Shown in pieces: positions 43,401 through 54,749 of a stretch of 64,000 nt of DNA. The position numbers and the translations under genes are program-made. Positions within the stretch are counted from its first letter, which is position 1, and every line of letters starts with the position of its first letter. The stretch comes from Deinandra increscens subsp. villosa (lineage: Eukaryota; Streptophyta; Magnoliopsida; Asterales; Asteraceae). Location: contig JBCNJP010000008.1 in assembly GCA_039602395.1 (NCBI GenBank), positions 21,903,817-21,967,816 of the forward strand. The letters run 5' to 3'. The notes beneath the pieces were generated by a model that saw only the letters and a list, made by a program, of their open reading frames with translations, was not told the origin of the DNA and made no database searches.

Positions 43401-43677
43401 CAAGAAACCAGTTTTTGGTAAACCTGCCAAACCAATCTTCTTTAACGAACAAGGCATATTTTTTGATGATGTTAAACCTACATTTTTTCAAAAACAAAAC
43501 CGTTTTGTTCCAAGGCTTCATCAGGTTCAACTTGTAGGTTCATCATCATCGTCACCTGTGATAGGTTCATCAAAAACAGAATTACCAAAACAACATTGGA
43601 AACCTAAGGTTGTTTCAAAGCAAAACCAGGACACTGGTAGACCAGAAGCAATCCGCTTCGGGTCATTTATGAACTAA
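40422..43677 (+). pseudogene. gag: E1 Gag, decayed long form
   Basis: Starts MSEFHAFSAMQSAMQTML at 40422, then a deletion of about two bases near 40472 shifts the frame into FLKLEDYHNWKQRFLAYIST and the capsid-like domain. A Trp codon has become TGA at 40964-40966 (ALPEK*ENYV), and about 15 residues corresponding to LDVVGVKKDSDEL are missing upstream of it. Knuckle 1 CYKCSKLGHFAKEC lies at 41530-41571, the coiled coil at about 41800-42480 with further breaks, knuckle 2 CYICRRTGHMAKDC at about 43327-43368, and the end is QDTGRPEAIRFGSFMN. Domain order is the same as B1 Gag, confirming the two-knuckle long form in a second family. Confidence 0.82.
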
Positions 43678-43699
43678 TCAGTTTGACCAGTGTGCAGGT
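43674..43699 (+). promoter_or_regulatory. Conserved gag-stop / candidate 3' splice-site block (E1)
   Basis: ACTAATCAGTTTGACCAGTG then TGCAGG; TAA at 43675-43677, CAG at 43695-43697. Confidence 0.55.
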
Positions 43700-45394
43700 A
43701 CTTCTAGAAGACCAATCGATGATTGCAAAGTTGTTGATGGAGGAGTGTTCTGAATAACTTAAATTTCATGATCAAATTTTCTAAACCTGCAAATTTTTCT
43801 ACAATTCTAAAATTGCCAAATATCCGTGTTGATTGATCATTTTTCTTTGCTTACAAGTTAAAAAAAAAAAACCAAAAATAGAGTCTTATTTTGTGTAAAA
43901 TGAAAATCCAAAAATAGAGTTTTCATTTTAAGGGGGAGAATTGTAAGTATGGGGGAGTAATTGAGAAAAAACATGTTATGGGGAGAAGGTGAATACATGC
44001 CAAATATATAAAGAAGGAAGGTGAATACATGCACAATATATAAAATTGTGAGAAATTGATCATTGGGGAATGATGGTACATTGGCTTACGTATCTGACTC
44101 ATGGATAGAGTAGATGAAAGGGCAATAAGATCATTGTTTGTTATGTTTGGTAGGCTCGGCAAATCAGAAAGTATTCAGATATGATATACATTAAATACTA
44201 ATGCTTGACCATGTGAATGACATCTTGATGCATATTACATGACACAAAAAGAAAAATAAGTGTGAAATTCAAAATAAGAAGTCACTGTGTATACATGTGT
44301 TCATTTTGCAAAGATTTAAACTTGTTTGATTTTCTTTATTTTGTCAAACGACTGGACTTTATCTGCGTGTCCACAAGAACGACCTGATCGTTGTTCGTTT
44401 GACATTCTGCTTTATTTTCTTTGGTGTTCGTATAACTCATCGGACTTTCTCTGTGTGTACGGGAGTACCGACCTGATTGTTTTTGAGTTATACAATTTCA
44501 ACTTGTTTTATTTTTCTTGTTTTGTTAAATTCGAGGCCTTATCTGCGTATCGAAAGATCGACCTTAAGGTAGACGATTTAACGTTCTTATTTCTTTTTGC
44601 ATGGAATACAGTTGACAATATCATGAAAAATATTATATATTGTGAAAAATCACAAGTGCTATCACACAAAAAGGAAAAAGACAGAAAACAGAAAATGTCT
44701 GATTATGTCTGATAGAGTGGGGTACACTGGTCAAAGCAAATCTAATCAATACTTTAACATATCCAGATGTTATGAGTATGATTTTGCCTGAGTTTAAATA
44801 TGGACAGATTATACCGGCAATCAACATGACTTGTGAGCTTCAATTAGTTGAAGTTGAAGTGTAGTTCAGTGCGTTATGTCCAATATGACCCCATATAGTG
44901 ATCTTTCTTATACCAAAATTAGTGTTTGATTCTGTATTATGATTTCATTTCATTTCTAGAAAAGTATAAAAAGATTTTTGGTGTGTTTTAACATAAACTT
45001 TGAAAAATCAAAAAGATTTTAGCTTTGTTTTGACATAAACTTTCTAAAAGCCAAAAAGATTTTATTTCTGCTATATTTTCGATCTGATCAACACGTGATA
45101 CAAACTCAATTTTCAAAATCATATCTTGGAGTCTCGAAGAGACGTTTTGCGCCAAGATTATTTAAATGCTGATGCAGGTTGCTAAAGTGCAATATATCAT
45201 CACTTCAATTCTTCTGAAGTTGTTGTTAAAAGACAAGAGATACAACAAATGTCGTCATGTATTCAAGATCAAGTTGCAATTGAGTTGAGGAGGAGTTTGT
45301 TCGAAGATTCATTTCATCGGATGAACGGATTCTACACTTGAGGGGGAGCTTGATTGAAGAGACAGATATGATGTTAACGAAATACTACACACGA
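43700..45394 (+). other. E1 3' non-coding region with multiple PPT-like runs
   Basis: No ORF. AAGGGGGAG-type runs near 43930, 43952 and 45340 precede the final PPT. The start retains CTAGAAGACCAATCG, a pol-start vestige as in B1. A segment around GAAGGTGAATACATGC is duplicated at about 43986 and 44027. Confidence 0.7.
44343..44582 (+). repeat. E1 three-module hairpin array
   Basis: Arms: GTCAAACGA (44343-44351) / TCGTTTGAC (44395-44403); GTATAACTCA (44430-44439) / TGAGTTATAC (44484-44493), perfect; GTTAAATT (44524-44531) / GATTTAAC (44575-44582), one G-T. Cores as in B1 with scattered changes (module 1 loop side CCACAAGAACG). Confidence 0.85.
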
Positions 45395-45404
45395 CGAGGG
45401 GGAG
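45395..45404 (+). other. E1 polypurine tract
   Basis: CGAGGGGGAG two bases before the 3' LTR. Confidence 0.85.
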
Positions 45405-45406
45405 TT

Positions 45407-45755
45407 TGTTGATACCTGAATTATGCGTCGTGTGAAGTATCAAGCTATGTACAAGATCAAGTCAAATATCTCTTGGCCGAGCCTGGTCTGAACCAGGAGT
45501 TCGGACTGGCCGAACCTAAGGTTCGGACAGGGATCGGCCAGTCGAGTAAAAATAGTTGTTTGGTCTTTGTAATAGGTAGTTCTGAGCGTGTGAGATTTCT
45601 GTTAAGTGTGTGTTTGTAGTGTGTTTCTCTGAGTCTGTTTCTAAGTGTTTACTGATTGTAGTTGTTCTTCGTTGATCAATAAAACAATCGGTTAATTATG
45701 TTTCGATGTCAAATTAGCTAGATGGAGTAGACGATCCGATGCTCACGCATTTACA
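45407..45755 (+). repeat. E1 3' LTR
   Basis: TGTTGATACC to TTTACA, 349 bp, followed by AATTC. The TATA box of the 5' LTR reads TAAAAATA here. Confidence 0.88.
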
Positions 45756-47053
45756 AATTCGGGTTTCAAGATTAAGCACTCGTTCCCTATGAAAGCGGTT
45801 GTAAACTGCTTGTCACAAATCTTGGAAACGCTCAGTAGGTTGTACTCCAATTCTTTAACATACTCAACCCGGTCGAATGTTATCGCACCGTAGGTTAATT
45901 TGCCGATACCTGGGATTTCACCACCTTTATTACTAGCAAAGGTAACACTTCCTCTGTTATATGGGTTGACTTCTTCGAGTAAGGGAATGTCACCCGTCAT
46001 GTGCCGGGATGCTCCACTGTCGACTACCCATAGATTATTCACGGACCGTCTTGGAGCTCCGTGCACACAACAAGGAAGTTAATTAGTTCGGGACGGACCA
46101 AAGCTTGAAGCTTTGGGTCGTCCGGTATCCTCCTCAAAATCATTACCTGCAGTAGTAAAACCTTTCGTTTTCCAATGCTTACACCGATTACTCGATGATG
46201 TCTCAGAATTTTTGAAAATTGATTTAATCTTTTCATTTTCACCATCAAATTTCTTATCAGTTTAGCAGATTTGAATTTTGAAACTGATAGCTTGAGGTCA
46301 TTATGAATTAAAACTTTGTTATCAACAAATTTTACTCTTTTTTAGTGTCAGCAGAGGCAACGTATTTCAGTCTGATATCCATCAGATGTTGAACCAGACT
46401 TTTGAAATTTTTCTTTCAACAATGGACATTGTTTGTACATATGTCCTCACTTCTTGCACTTTTAACAACGATAATGGTCGGTAATCATAATTGATACTGG
46501 TCTACAAAACTCATCGCTCGTTCCGTCATCGTATATGGTTTCGATAACAGGCTTCGGTTTCTTTGGTTTTAAAGATTGCGTTTGAGGATAAGAAACCTGA
46601 TGACCAGAAAAATCATCATAGAAACCTGAATCGTATCCATATTTAGTTTCAAGGTAAAAATCATCATGAAAATATTCATTCCCGAATAATACCCATCATC
46701 AAAGTTCTAATTAAATTCCCTCCTACCACTATAACCAGATGGACCAGCACCATTTCTGGATCCATGACCAAACCAAGTTAGACCCCTACCATATAATGGT
46801 GGATTCGTCCCATAGCCAAAGTTATCATAAAAACCATCATCGTGAAATTGGGTTTTCTGGAAAAATCAATTGGCTTTTTGAAATTTGTTTTAGCAGTATC
46901 ACTAAAAATTGGTTTGTCAACCTTTGGTGGTTGGGAAACAATTAGTTTCTTGACAGATTTTTGCACCCTATTAACCAACCCATGATCAGAATGATGATCA
47001 GATTTATCTGTAACAGATTGCTCAGACTCTAGTGTGTCATTTGGAATAATAAT
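45756..47053 (-). pseudogene. gag: F1: gag C-terminus, stop/acceptor remnant and protease, 5' of the E1 insertion
   Basis: Minus strand, collinear with F2 36829-38000. Gag remnants (KPIFSDTAKTNFKKPIDFSRK near 46900, decayed knuckle near 46430-46480) end at a TAA (46085-46083) in GAACTAATTAAC. TGTGTGCAC (acceptor CAG mutated to CAC, 46063-46061) follows, then pol: GAPRRSVNNLWVVDSGASRH (aspartic protease DSGA motif near 46020), GDIPLLEEVNPYNRG, VTFASNKGGEIPGIGKLTYG, YNLLSVSKICDKQF and CLILKPEF, where E1 interrupts. Retropepsin-type protease would cleave Gag-Pol. The 5' side is cut by D at 47053. Confidence 0.75.
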
Positions 47054-47413
47054 TATTAGAACATATTATGATGTCTAGTGCTAGGTCTAGGTGTTTTTTT
47101 ATTGTATTGATCATTTTGTATATTCTGTCCCAAGCGTACCAGTGGCGGACCAGGTGGTATGCAGCAACGGACCATCTGGTACGCTGGTTAATTGGTACGC
47201 GGGGCAGTCTAGTATAAATATGTTTAGCTCGTGTGTTAGAGAGTAGTTGTGAGGGTTGAGTCTTAAATGTATGTTTTCTACAGTGTATTACTCTTTGTAT
47301 TCTCTCTCTCTCTGTAATCGAGCTTGTGATCAATCAAAGAATCATTATTTACCTCATGTGTTCCAAATCCGATTACAATCATGCATTAGTAAGATATGTG
47401 TATGTGATTTACA
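47054..47413 (+). repeat. D 5' LTR
   Basis: Begins TATTAGAACA (TG mutated to TA; 3' LTR has TGTTAGAACA) and ends GATTTACA. TATAAATA at 47213-47220. TGGTACG and CGGACCA words lie upstream of it. Confidence 0.82.
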
Positions 47414-47415
47414 AG

Positions 47416-47427
47416 TGGTATCAGAGC
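47416..47427 (+). other. D primer-binding site
   Basis: TGGTATCAGAGC. Confidence 0.9.
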
Positions 47428-47959
47428 TAGTTTGCTCTTTTGCTGTGATCTGTGATCAGTTTTGTGTTTCTAGAGAGAGATACAACTTTTTTGGTCAAAA
47501 TTTCGTCATTTCTTCTCTGTTTTACGTCCAATTTTTACGAACTTTACGTGAAAAATGATCCGTGAGTGTCTACGTTGAGTTCTGCATCAAATTAACGTTT
47601 GGAAAACCAAAAATATCGAAAATTAGTCGATTTTTGGTTGGTACGCGGTTGGTCCGGCTCAAGAACAAAGTGGTACGCCGTTGGTCTGTACAGCAATCTT
47701 CATCAAGAGTTTGGTACGTGGCAAGTGGTCCGGAAGAAAATCTTCTTACTTTGGTCCGTGACAGTTACTGACTGGTCCGTGGCAGTTACGACGTACCAGT
47801 CTGGTAACAATTTGGTACGGAGGTAAGGTGATACGTTGGTGGTACGTGCTTGTTTTTCTGGTCCGCGTTTGGTACGGGAGTAAATTTGGTACGTTGAGCT
47901 TATATTTGGTACGGGGATCGACATTCTGGTACACCAGATCAGTTTTTGAGAAAAACAAT
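47428..47959 (+). other. D leader with TGGTACG / TGGTCCG word repeats
   Basis: From about 47638 to 47940 GGTACG and GGTCCG recur about twenty times; the same words fill the LTR upstream region and the third-ORF promoter and intron. Confidence 0.7.
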
Positions 47960-50900
47960 ATGGATCCATGCCAAGCCTTTGCAGCAATGTCTACGACCGT
48001 TCAAGCTTTACTGAATTATGATAACGAGATAGGAACTACAAACAAAGTTCCTAAATTGATGAAATTTGAAGATTTCCATAATTCGAAAACTCGTTATGAA
48101 TCATATATCGGTGTGACAGATGTTACTGTTTGGACTCCAATGTTGGATGGTTATCAAGTTCCAAAGTTTACAACTAGTGAATTTGCTGGTCAAGTTAAGC
48201 CATATAACAAGATGAATGATGCTGAGAAAGAATCTTTTAAATTGGAAAAGAAAGCTTATTCAAACTTATCAATGGCTTTACCAAAAGATATTTTACATCA
48301 GTTCAAAATGCATACAACATCAAAAGAGTTATGGGATGCATTGTGTCACGGATGTGAAGACAATGCTCAATACAAGAAAAGCAAGAAAAAGGTGTTGTTA
48401 AAGGAGTTTGATAATTTTTGTCACGTTCCAAATGAAACCATAAATGATCTCATTTCAAGACTATCACATTTGGTTAGTGAGTTTGACATTGTTGGAGTGA
48501 AGAAAGAGGCCGGAGAATTGAAGGAGAAGCTGTTAGATGCTCTACCAGCAAATTGGGAAGGTTATATCCTGTTGTTAACACATGATAAGGGATTTGATGA
48601 TATTTCATTTGATGATCTTACAAGAACTTGCTAGCTCGGGAATTAGATATGATGCGTGTTAAAACTCTACCAACTCAAGTTTAGAATCCCGATGTGTATT
48701 TTGTTGAGAATGCTTCAACCATGCATGCAAAAGAAAAAGCTAGCTCAAATCCACCGACTACTGCATTTTATGTGGAGAATACTTCGAGTGGTCATGCAAG
48801 TATGTCTCGGGGTTCTTCAAGTGAAAGCTATACTAACAAAGTTGCAGTGACGTATCCACTTTATTCGAATCCATCCTCCTCTGCTCCTCCATCCAATCAG
48901 AGTACATTTTCAGCTAAGACAACAAATGATTTTATGGCACTATTTTCAGCAATGGTTTCTTCATATGATGGAGTGGTAGCAGGAAAATTGACTAGTGCTG
49001 AGCTAACAGATGAAGATTATGAGCAAATCGACCCTGATGACTTAGAACTCATGGATATCAACTGGTCAATGGCTATGCTTGTCAGAAGGGGCAAACAGTT
49101 TATGCAAAGAACAGGTCATAAAGATTTAAATCCTGAAGGAAAGCTTGGATTCGACAAATCCAAAGTTCGTTGCTATAATTGTCAGAATTATGGTCATTTC
49201 GCAAAGGAATGCAAGTATGCAAAGAAGCAAGAAAGTTCAAAAATATTTCAGAAGTATGCAGCTCAGAGTTCAAAAGCATCAGGAAGCAAATCTACTCCAT
49301 CAAGTTCAAATGCAAATGCTTCGAATCAAGATTCTAAAGCCTTGGTTTCTCAAACTGGAGAAGGCTATGACTGGGGAGCATATTATCCTGATGAGTCTGC
49401 CTTGCTGTGTACTGAAGAAAGAGATGTGAAAATTGAAGATGATCCTGAACTTCCAGGTGAAGACCTCTTTGCTGAAGGCCAGCAAGCCTTTATGGCTAAC
49501 ATTCAGGTTGACTCTAAACTTTGCGAACATTGCATGACCTCTGCTAATAAATTGAAATAACTTTCTGAAAAGAAAGTTATGTATCATGATAAATACATGT
49601 TAGTAGAGGAGAACACAAAAATATATAAACAAAGGTGGGAGTCCATTAAGGCTGAACTGAAAAGCGAACATGCTTCGACTTTGAGCACCAAAATTGAATT
49701 AAACAACAAAACTGAAGACTACATCTTTTGTGAAAAGAAGCTTGCAGAAGCTAATGCTAAGATTTCTGAATTAAACATTGAAATTCTGGATCTTAAAAGA
49801 CAACTTGAGAATTTTAAAAACTCAGCTTCCTTTGCAAGTTTTCTTTGAAAAGATGAAACTCTAAAAGAGGTGTTCAAAGACTCAAAATGCAATTCATTTC
49901 CACCCTGGATTGTGCATGATTTGGAACCGACAAACACTGAAACCAAACCATCATTTGTGTTTGATTACTCAAAGTTCACTGAGAACTTGATGGGAAATTC
50001 TGACAAACACAAAGGCACTTACAAAAAGAAGCCTGTCAAACATGTGTCTAAGGCAAATGTTGATGCTCCCAAATCCAATGAGTCAAATGATTCTGTAGAT
50101 GACAAACCAACTGGTTCTATCAAATTGACACCTTTGGAACAAGCCATTAAGATAAAAGAAACTGAGAAGAAAATGAAAACTTTTGAAAAAGAAAAGTTTG
50201 CTAAAGGCTCAGATCTCTTTTATGAAAATATTTAGTAACAGCTAGCAACACAACCACACCGGATGTTAATGCAATTTCGGTTGCTCCTCCAAAGTCTGTC
50301 AAGTATAGTGGTATTGGTTTTGGATCAGTATTCGAAAAACCTGAGGTCAATCAAAAGAAACCTCAGGTAAGTTAGAAAAATGATAAGAAATTGAAAGGTA
50401 AAATGGAAACTTGTGAGTCATCTCAGAAAATCAGAATGTATTGTCTCAAAGGTAGTTACCACATTTTTCTGATGAGATGTTTCCATTATGCTGTGTTGAT
50501 CCAAACCGTGTTGCGAAGGTGTTTTATGTTGATTCTGAGGAGAATGGTGAGTCTAATCATGGTAGTGGGGAAAGTGGATCGTTGCTAAAACTTAGAACGA
50601 GTCCAAATGATCGGGATACTCAAAAGTCAAACACTCCAAACAATCAGAATTTTGTTTCCAAAACAAAAACTTCCAATTACTCACCGAAGAGTTCTTACAA
50701 CTCTGATGTTCGATTTTCGAGATAAAACAAATGATTTTGATTACAAATCCTATGGTTTTTGTGATGATTATGACTTCTATGATGATTTTGGTAAATTTGA
50801 ACAAATCAAAGCACAAAAGATAAAACCAAAAGGGCATGCTGATCATTGTGGAGTTGATGACTATGGTTTTTATAACCAATTTGGGTATGCTACTCCTAGG

Positions 50901-51373
50901 CTTAAATCTCTTCAAAGCATAAATATCAAAGATTTAATGCTAAAGCACCAAGGAGAGTTGTTAAGAAAAAGTCTGATGATAACACCTCAACTGATTCGGG
51001 AAATAGTCTTCCTAGGGTCTTTGTTGATCGTAGGCGGTGTTATCATTGTTATCAACAACGTCATCTCAGAAATAGATGTCCTATTTTGGCATAGAAACGA
51101 GCTTATGCTGTTAGTCAAGACCAATCTGATTACGTTTCTAAGCCAAAGGAGATAGATGAAAAGGTGGTAACAAAACAGTTTTTTAAAAGAGAAAATTTTT
51201 TTAAACATCAAAAATCTTTTGGAAGTTCATCCTCGGGTGACCCTGCTACTGATTCAACTATCCTAGCATTAAGGCAAAAGTGGCTGCCTAAATTGTCCTC
51301 AAAAGCCACTGAAGACTTTTTTGAAGATACCGGTCGACCCAAAGCTGAAAGCTTGGGTCCAGATTCTCACTAA
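47960..51373 (+). pseudogene. gag: D Gag, decayed long form
   Basis: Starts MDPCQAFAAMSTTVQALLNY at 47960. Capsid-like domain to about 48634 (LMKFEDFHNSKTRYESYI, SKELWDALCHGCED, LKEKLLDALPANWEGY), then a frameshift; sequence resumes from about 48660. Knuckle 1 CYNCQNYGHFAKEC lies at 49171-49212. An in-frame TAA at 49558-49560 interrupts the coiled coil, which ends near 49850 at another stop. A Lys/Asp-rich part with shifts near 50235, 50375 and 50725 follows, then a Tyr/Asp-rich segment. Knuckle 2 CYHCYQQRHLRNRC is at 51038-51079 (the usual Gly before His is Arg). The end is EDTGRPKAESLGPDSH. The protein would form the particle; this copy cannot. Confidence 0.8.
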
Positions 51374-51396
51374 TTATTTGCTAATATGTGCAGAGT
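51369..51396 (+). promoter_or_regulatory. Conserved gag-stop / candidate 3' splice-site block (D)
   Basis: ACTAATTATTTGCTAATATG then TGCAG. TAA at 51371-51373; a second TAA (51382-51384) closes the pol frame, which is open from CAG (51391-51393) onward. Pol is in a different frame from gag. Confidence 0.55.
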
Positions 51397-54300
51397 GCTC
51401 GCAAGCCAGCTGTGAACAACTTCTGGGTGGTTGATAGTGGAGCATCCAGGCACATGATGGGTAATATTTCTCTGCTTTCAAACGTCAAACCAATTAACGG
51501 TGGAAATGTTACCTTTACTGGCAATAAAGGTAACATTTCCTGCTGAGTGTATCACAGATTTGTGATAAGTAGTATACTGCTGCAATTTGTGGAAGAAGTA
51601 CAACACAACCTGCTGAGTGTATCACAGATTTGTGATAAGCAGTATACTGCTGCTTTCACGAGTTCTGAGTGCGTAATTTTGAAACCTGGAATTCAAATCC
51701 CTGATGATTGGATTGTGATGCGTGCGCCAAGATTTTGTGATCTGTATGTGTTAAACATGAATCAATCGTCGTCTGATGTAGCTGCTACTTGTTTTATCTT
51801 TAAAGCTACTGAAAAAGATTCAATCCTGTGGCATCGCCGTATGGGGTACATCAACTACCGCAAAATGAATTACTTGATTAATCATAATCTGGTAGAAGGA
51901 GTTTCAAATAATCGATTTTCAATCAATGATGTGTGTGTTTCCTGTAAGAAAGGAAAACAACGGAAGAAGTCTCATCCATCCAAACGACTTAATTCGATTG
52001 TATCTCCGTTAGAGCTGCTTCATATGGATCTCTTTGGTCCGATGAATGTTCGAAGTGTTGACGAGAGTTTCTATTGTTTGGTGATAACGGATGATTTTTC
52101 CTGTTTCTCATGGGTGGCATCGCTGCATTCAAAGGATGAAACTCCAGATACTATTCAGAAATTATTGTCCAAGTTTGAATCGATGTATAAATACAATATC
52201 TGTCGTATTCGTATTGACAATGGTACCGAATTCAAGAATGTTAAAATGACAGCTTTTTGTGATTCTCTTTGAATTAAACAAGAATTCAATGCTCCGTACA
52301 CTCCTCAACAGAATGGAGTTGCTGAAAGAAAGAATCAAACATTGATTGAGACGGCACAAACTATGTTGTCTGATGCACATTTACCGGTCAAGTTTTCGTC
52401 TGAAGCAGTTCACATTGTATGTCACGTGCTCAATCGTGTTCTAGTCGTAAGCCGAATCTTCATTTCTTGGAGCCATTTGGGTGTTTATGCACGGTTCTCA
52501 AGGAAGGTGAGAAGTTTGAAGCCAAAGCTATTGAGGGAATCTTTGTTGGGTATTAGTATCCAATGAAACGGGTTTATTTTCCTTCTTCTAAGACAATTGA
52601 GAATCATTTGAATGTGGATTGTCAAAGACACACTTTACTGACACCTAAATCGGTTGATATTCCTGCTTTTGATTATAAGACCTTATTTGATTCTTTCTCG
52701 GCGGCACACCATGGATCCGCTGATGAGCTTGCTGAAGAACTTTTAGGTGTTGCTATGGTACATGCCATACTTACTCCTAGTTCATGGGTTCCAAAGCTTC
52801 CAAGTGATTCTACTGCTGCTTAATCTAGTCAGGATGTTTCTAACTTAGAAACAATGAGTTTGTCTGACGATGATGAGAGTACGTTTCATGAAGCTGAATC
52901 ATCACCGGTTGATGATTTAATTACTCTACCAAGTACAAGTTATTCAGTGCCGGTTTCTTTACCTATTGGTGATCTTTCAAGCTCAGAGGACGCAGATGCA
53001 ACTTTAAATAATCTTACAGACAATATTCAAGTTCCTGATTCGACTATGCTTCAGATTCATAACATACATCCTTAGGAGAATATAATTGGAGATCCGAATT
53101 CTGGGGTTCGCACAAGACATCAATTGGCTGATTCTGTTGATGCATTAATTGCTGAAATTAGGGATTCCGGTGTTTAGAATGAAGTATTTCACTCATGTTT
53201 TCTGTCTCAAGTTGAACCTACCAATGTTAATCATGCGTTGGAAGATGCTTCTTGGGTAGAAGCGATGCAGGAAGAATTGCAGCAATTTCAGAAATTAGGA
53301 GTTTGGCATCTCGTGGATTTACCCGCTAATTCTAAAGAACCTCGTGGAACGAAATGGGTATTCAAGTGCAAGAAGGACGATCGTGGTGTCATCGTCAGAA
53401 ACAAGGTTCGGTTAGTGGTTCAGGGTTTCTCTCAGATTGAAGTCATTGATTTCCATGAAGTATATGCTCCTGTAGCAAGAATTGACGCTATTAGGATATT
53501 TCTAGCTTTCGCGACAAATCATGGTTTTAAAGTATATCAGATAGATGTTAAAAGTGCGTTTTTGAATGGGAAAATTCGTGAAGAAGTATATGTGAAGCAA
53601 CCGCCTGGTTTTTATGATCCAAAGTTTCCTGATCGGGTGTATAAGCTAGACAAGTCTTTATATGGTCTTCATCAGGCTCCAAGGGCTTGGTATGAGACTC
53701 TTTCTACACACCTTCTGGACAATGGATTTAAACGTGGCAAGGTGGATTGTACTCTGTTTTTAAAGAAATTTGGGAAGGATTTGCTGCTGGTCCAAGTTTA
53801 TGTAAATGATATTATTTTTGGAAGCAAAAATGACAACTTATGCAAGTAATTTGAGCATGTCATGCAAACGAAGTTCGAGATGAGTTCGATGGGGGAGATG
53901 GGTTTCTTTCTGGGTCTTCAAGTTCATCAATCTGCAAAAGGCATATTTTTGCATCAAACAAAATATGTGTCTGATATTTTGGCTCGCTTTAAAATTGGAG
54001 ATGTCCGGATCCCAAGTACACCTATCCAGGTTTCACATGGTCTTGAACCAGATGAGTCTGGTGACAATGTTGATCCGACATTGTTTCGTGCAATGATAGG
54101 TTCCCTTATGTACTTAACTGCATCTCGTCCTGATATAATGTTTGCTGTGTGCTTGTGTGCTAGGTACCAGGCCGCTCCCAAAGCTTCACATATGATAGCA
54201 GTAAAACGGATCTTTGCTTATTTGAAGGGTAATCTGGATCTTGGTATCTGGTATCCTAATGATGCTAAGTTTGAGTTATCAGCGTATTCTAACTCAGATT

Positions 54301-54749
54301 ATGGCGGATGTAAAATCAATTTCAAGTCCAACACCGCTGGATGTCAGTTTTTGGGGGAGAGATTAGTGTCCTGGCAATGTATGAAACAAACTTCGGTTGC
54401 AACGTCTACTGCTCAGGCAGAGTATGTGGCTGCTTCAAGTTGCTGTTCACAAGTTTTGTGGATTCAACAGCAGTTACGCGACTATGGTTTGAATTTTCTC
54501 ACTACTCCTATTTTCATTGATAACTCAGCTACTATTTCTATCACGTAAAACCCCATTCAACATTTAAAAACAAAACACATTGACCTCAGATATCACTTTA
54601 TCTGTGATTGCTATGAGAAGAAATTAATTGATTTGCAGAAAATTCACACAGATTTTCAACGTGCTGATTTGTTCACTAAAGCTTTTGACGAAACTCGCTT
54701 TAAATTTTTATTGCAAATCAATGGGGTTACTAGGTTGAATGCCGCGTAA
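51391..54749 (+). pseudogene. pol: D Pol: protease, integrase, reverse transcriptase, RNase H
   Basis: Domains in order. Protease VNNFWVVDSGASRHMMGN (DSGA at 51433). GAG-pre-integrase ILWHRRMGYINYRKM. Integrase CVSCKKGKQ, LLHMDLFGPM, RIDNGTEFKN, then a TGA at 52270-52272 before NAPYTPQQNGVAERKN (D, D, E all present); a deletion with frameshift near 52450 precedes LEPFGCLCTVLKEGEKF. RT from about 53238: TKWVFKCKKDDRG, VYAPVARIDAIRIFLA, QIDVKSAFLNGKI, LYGLHQAPRAWYETL, then YVNDIIFGS where the catalytic YVDD is expected, and a TAA at 53847. RNase H has AYSNSDYGGC (usual first Asp is Asn), TSTAQAEYVA, a TAA at about 54546, then HLKTKHIDLRYHF, ending at 54749. At least five inactivating changes. 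Confidence 0.88.

Larger units (their letters stand above)
39576..45755 (+). mobile_element. Element E1: complete but decayed gag-only LTR element
   Basis: LTRs, PBS, leader, gag pseudogene, stop/acceptor block, hairpin array, several PPT-like runs and a perfect AATTC target duplication. No pol. It is inserted into the F1 protease/integrase region in opposite orientation. The two LTRs differ at roughly two dozen of 350 positions by eye, so it is older than B1. Confidence 0.9.

Noticed and set aside
54000..54100. Third ORF in D and C as an envelope glycoprotein
   Set aside because: Position after pol fits the Sirevirus env-like gene, but I see no signal peptide, glycoprotein cysteines or membrane anchor in the ORFs at 56945 and 1548.
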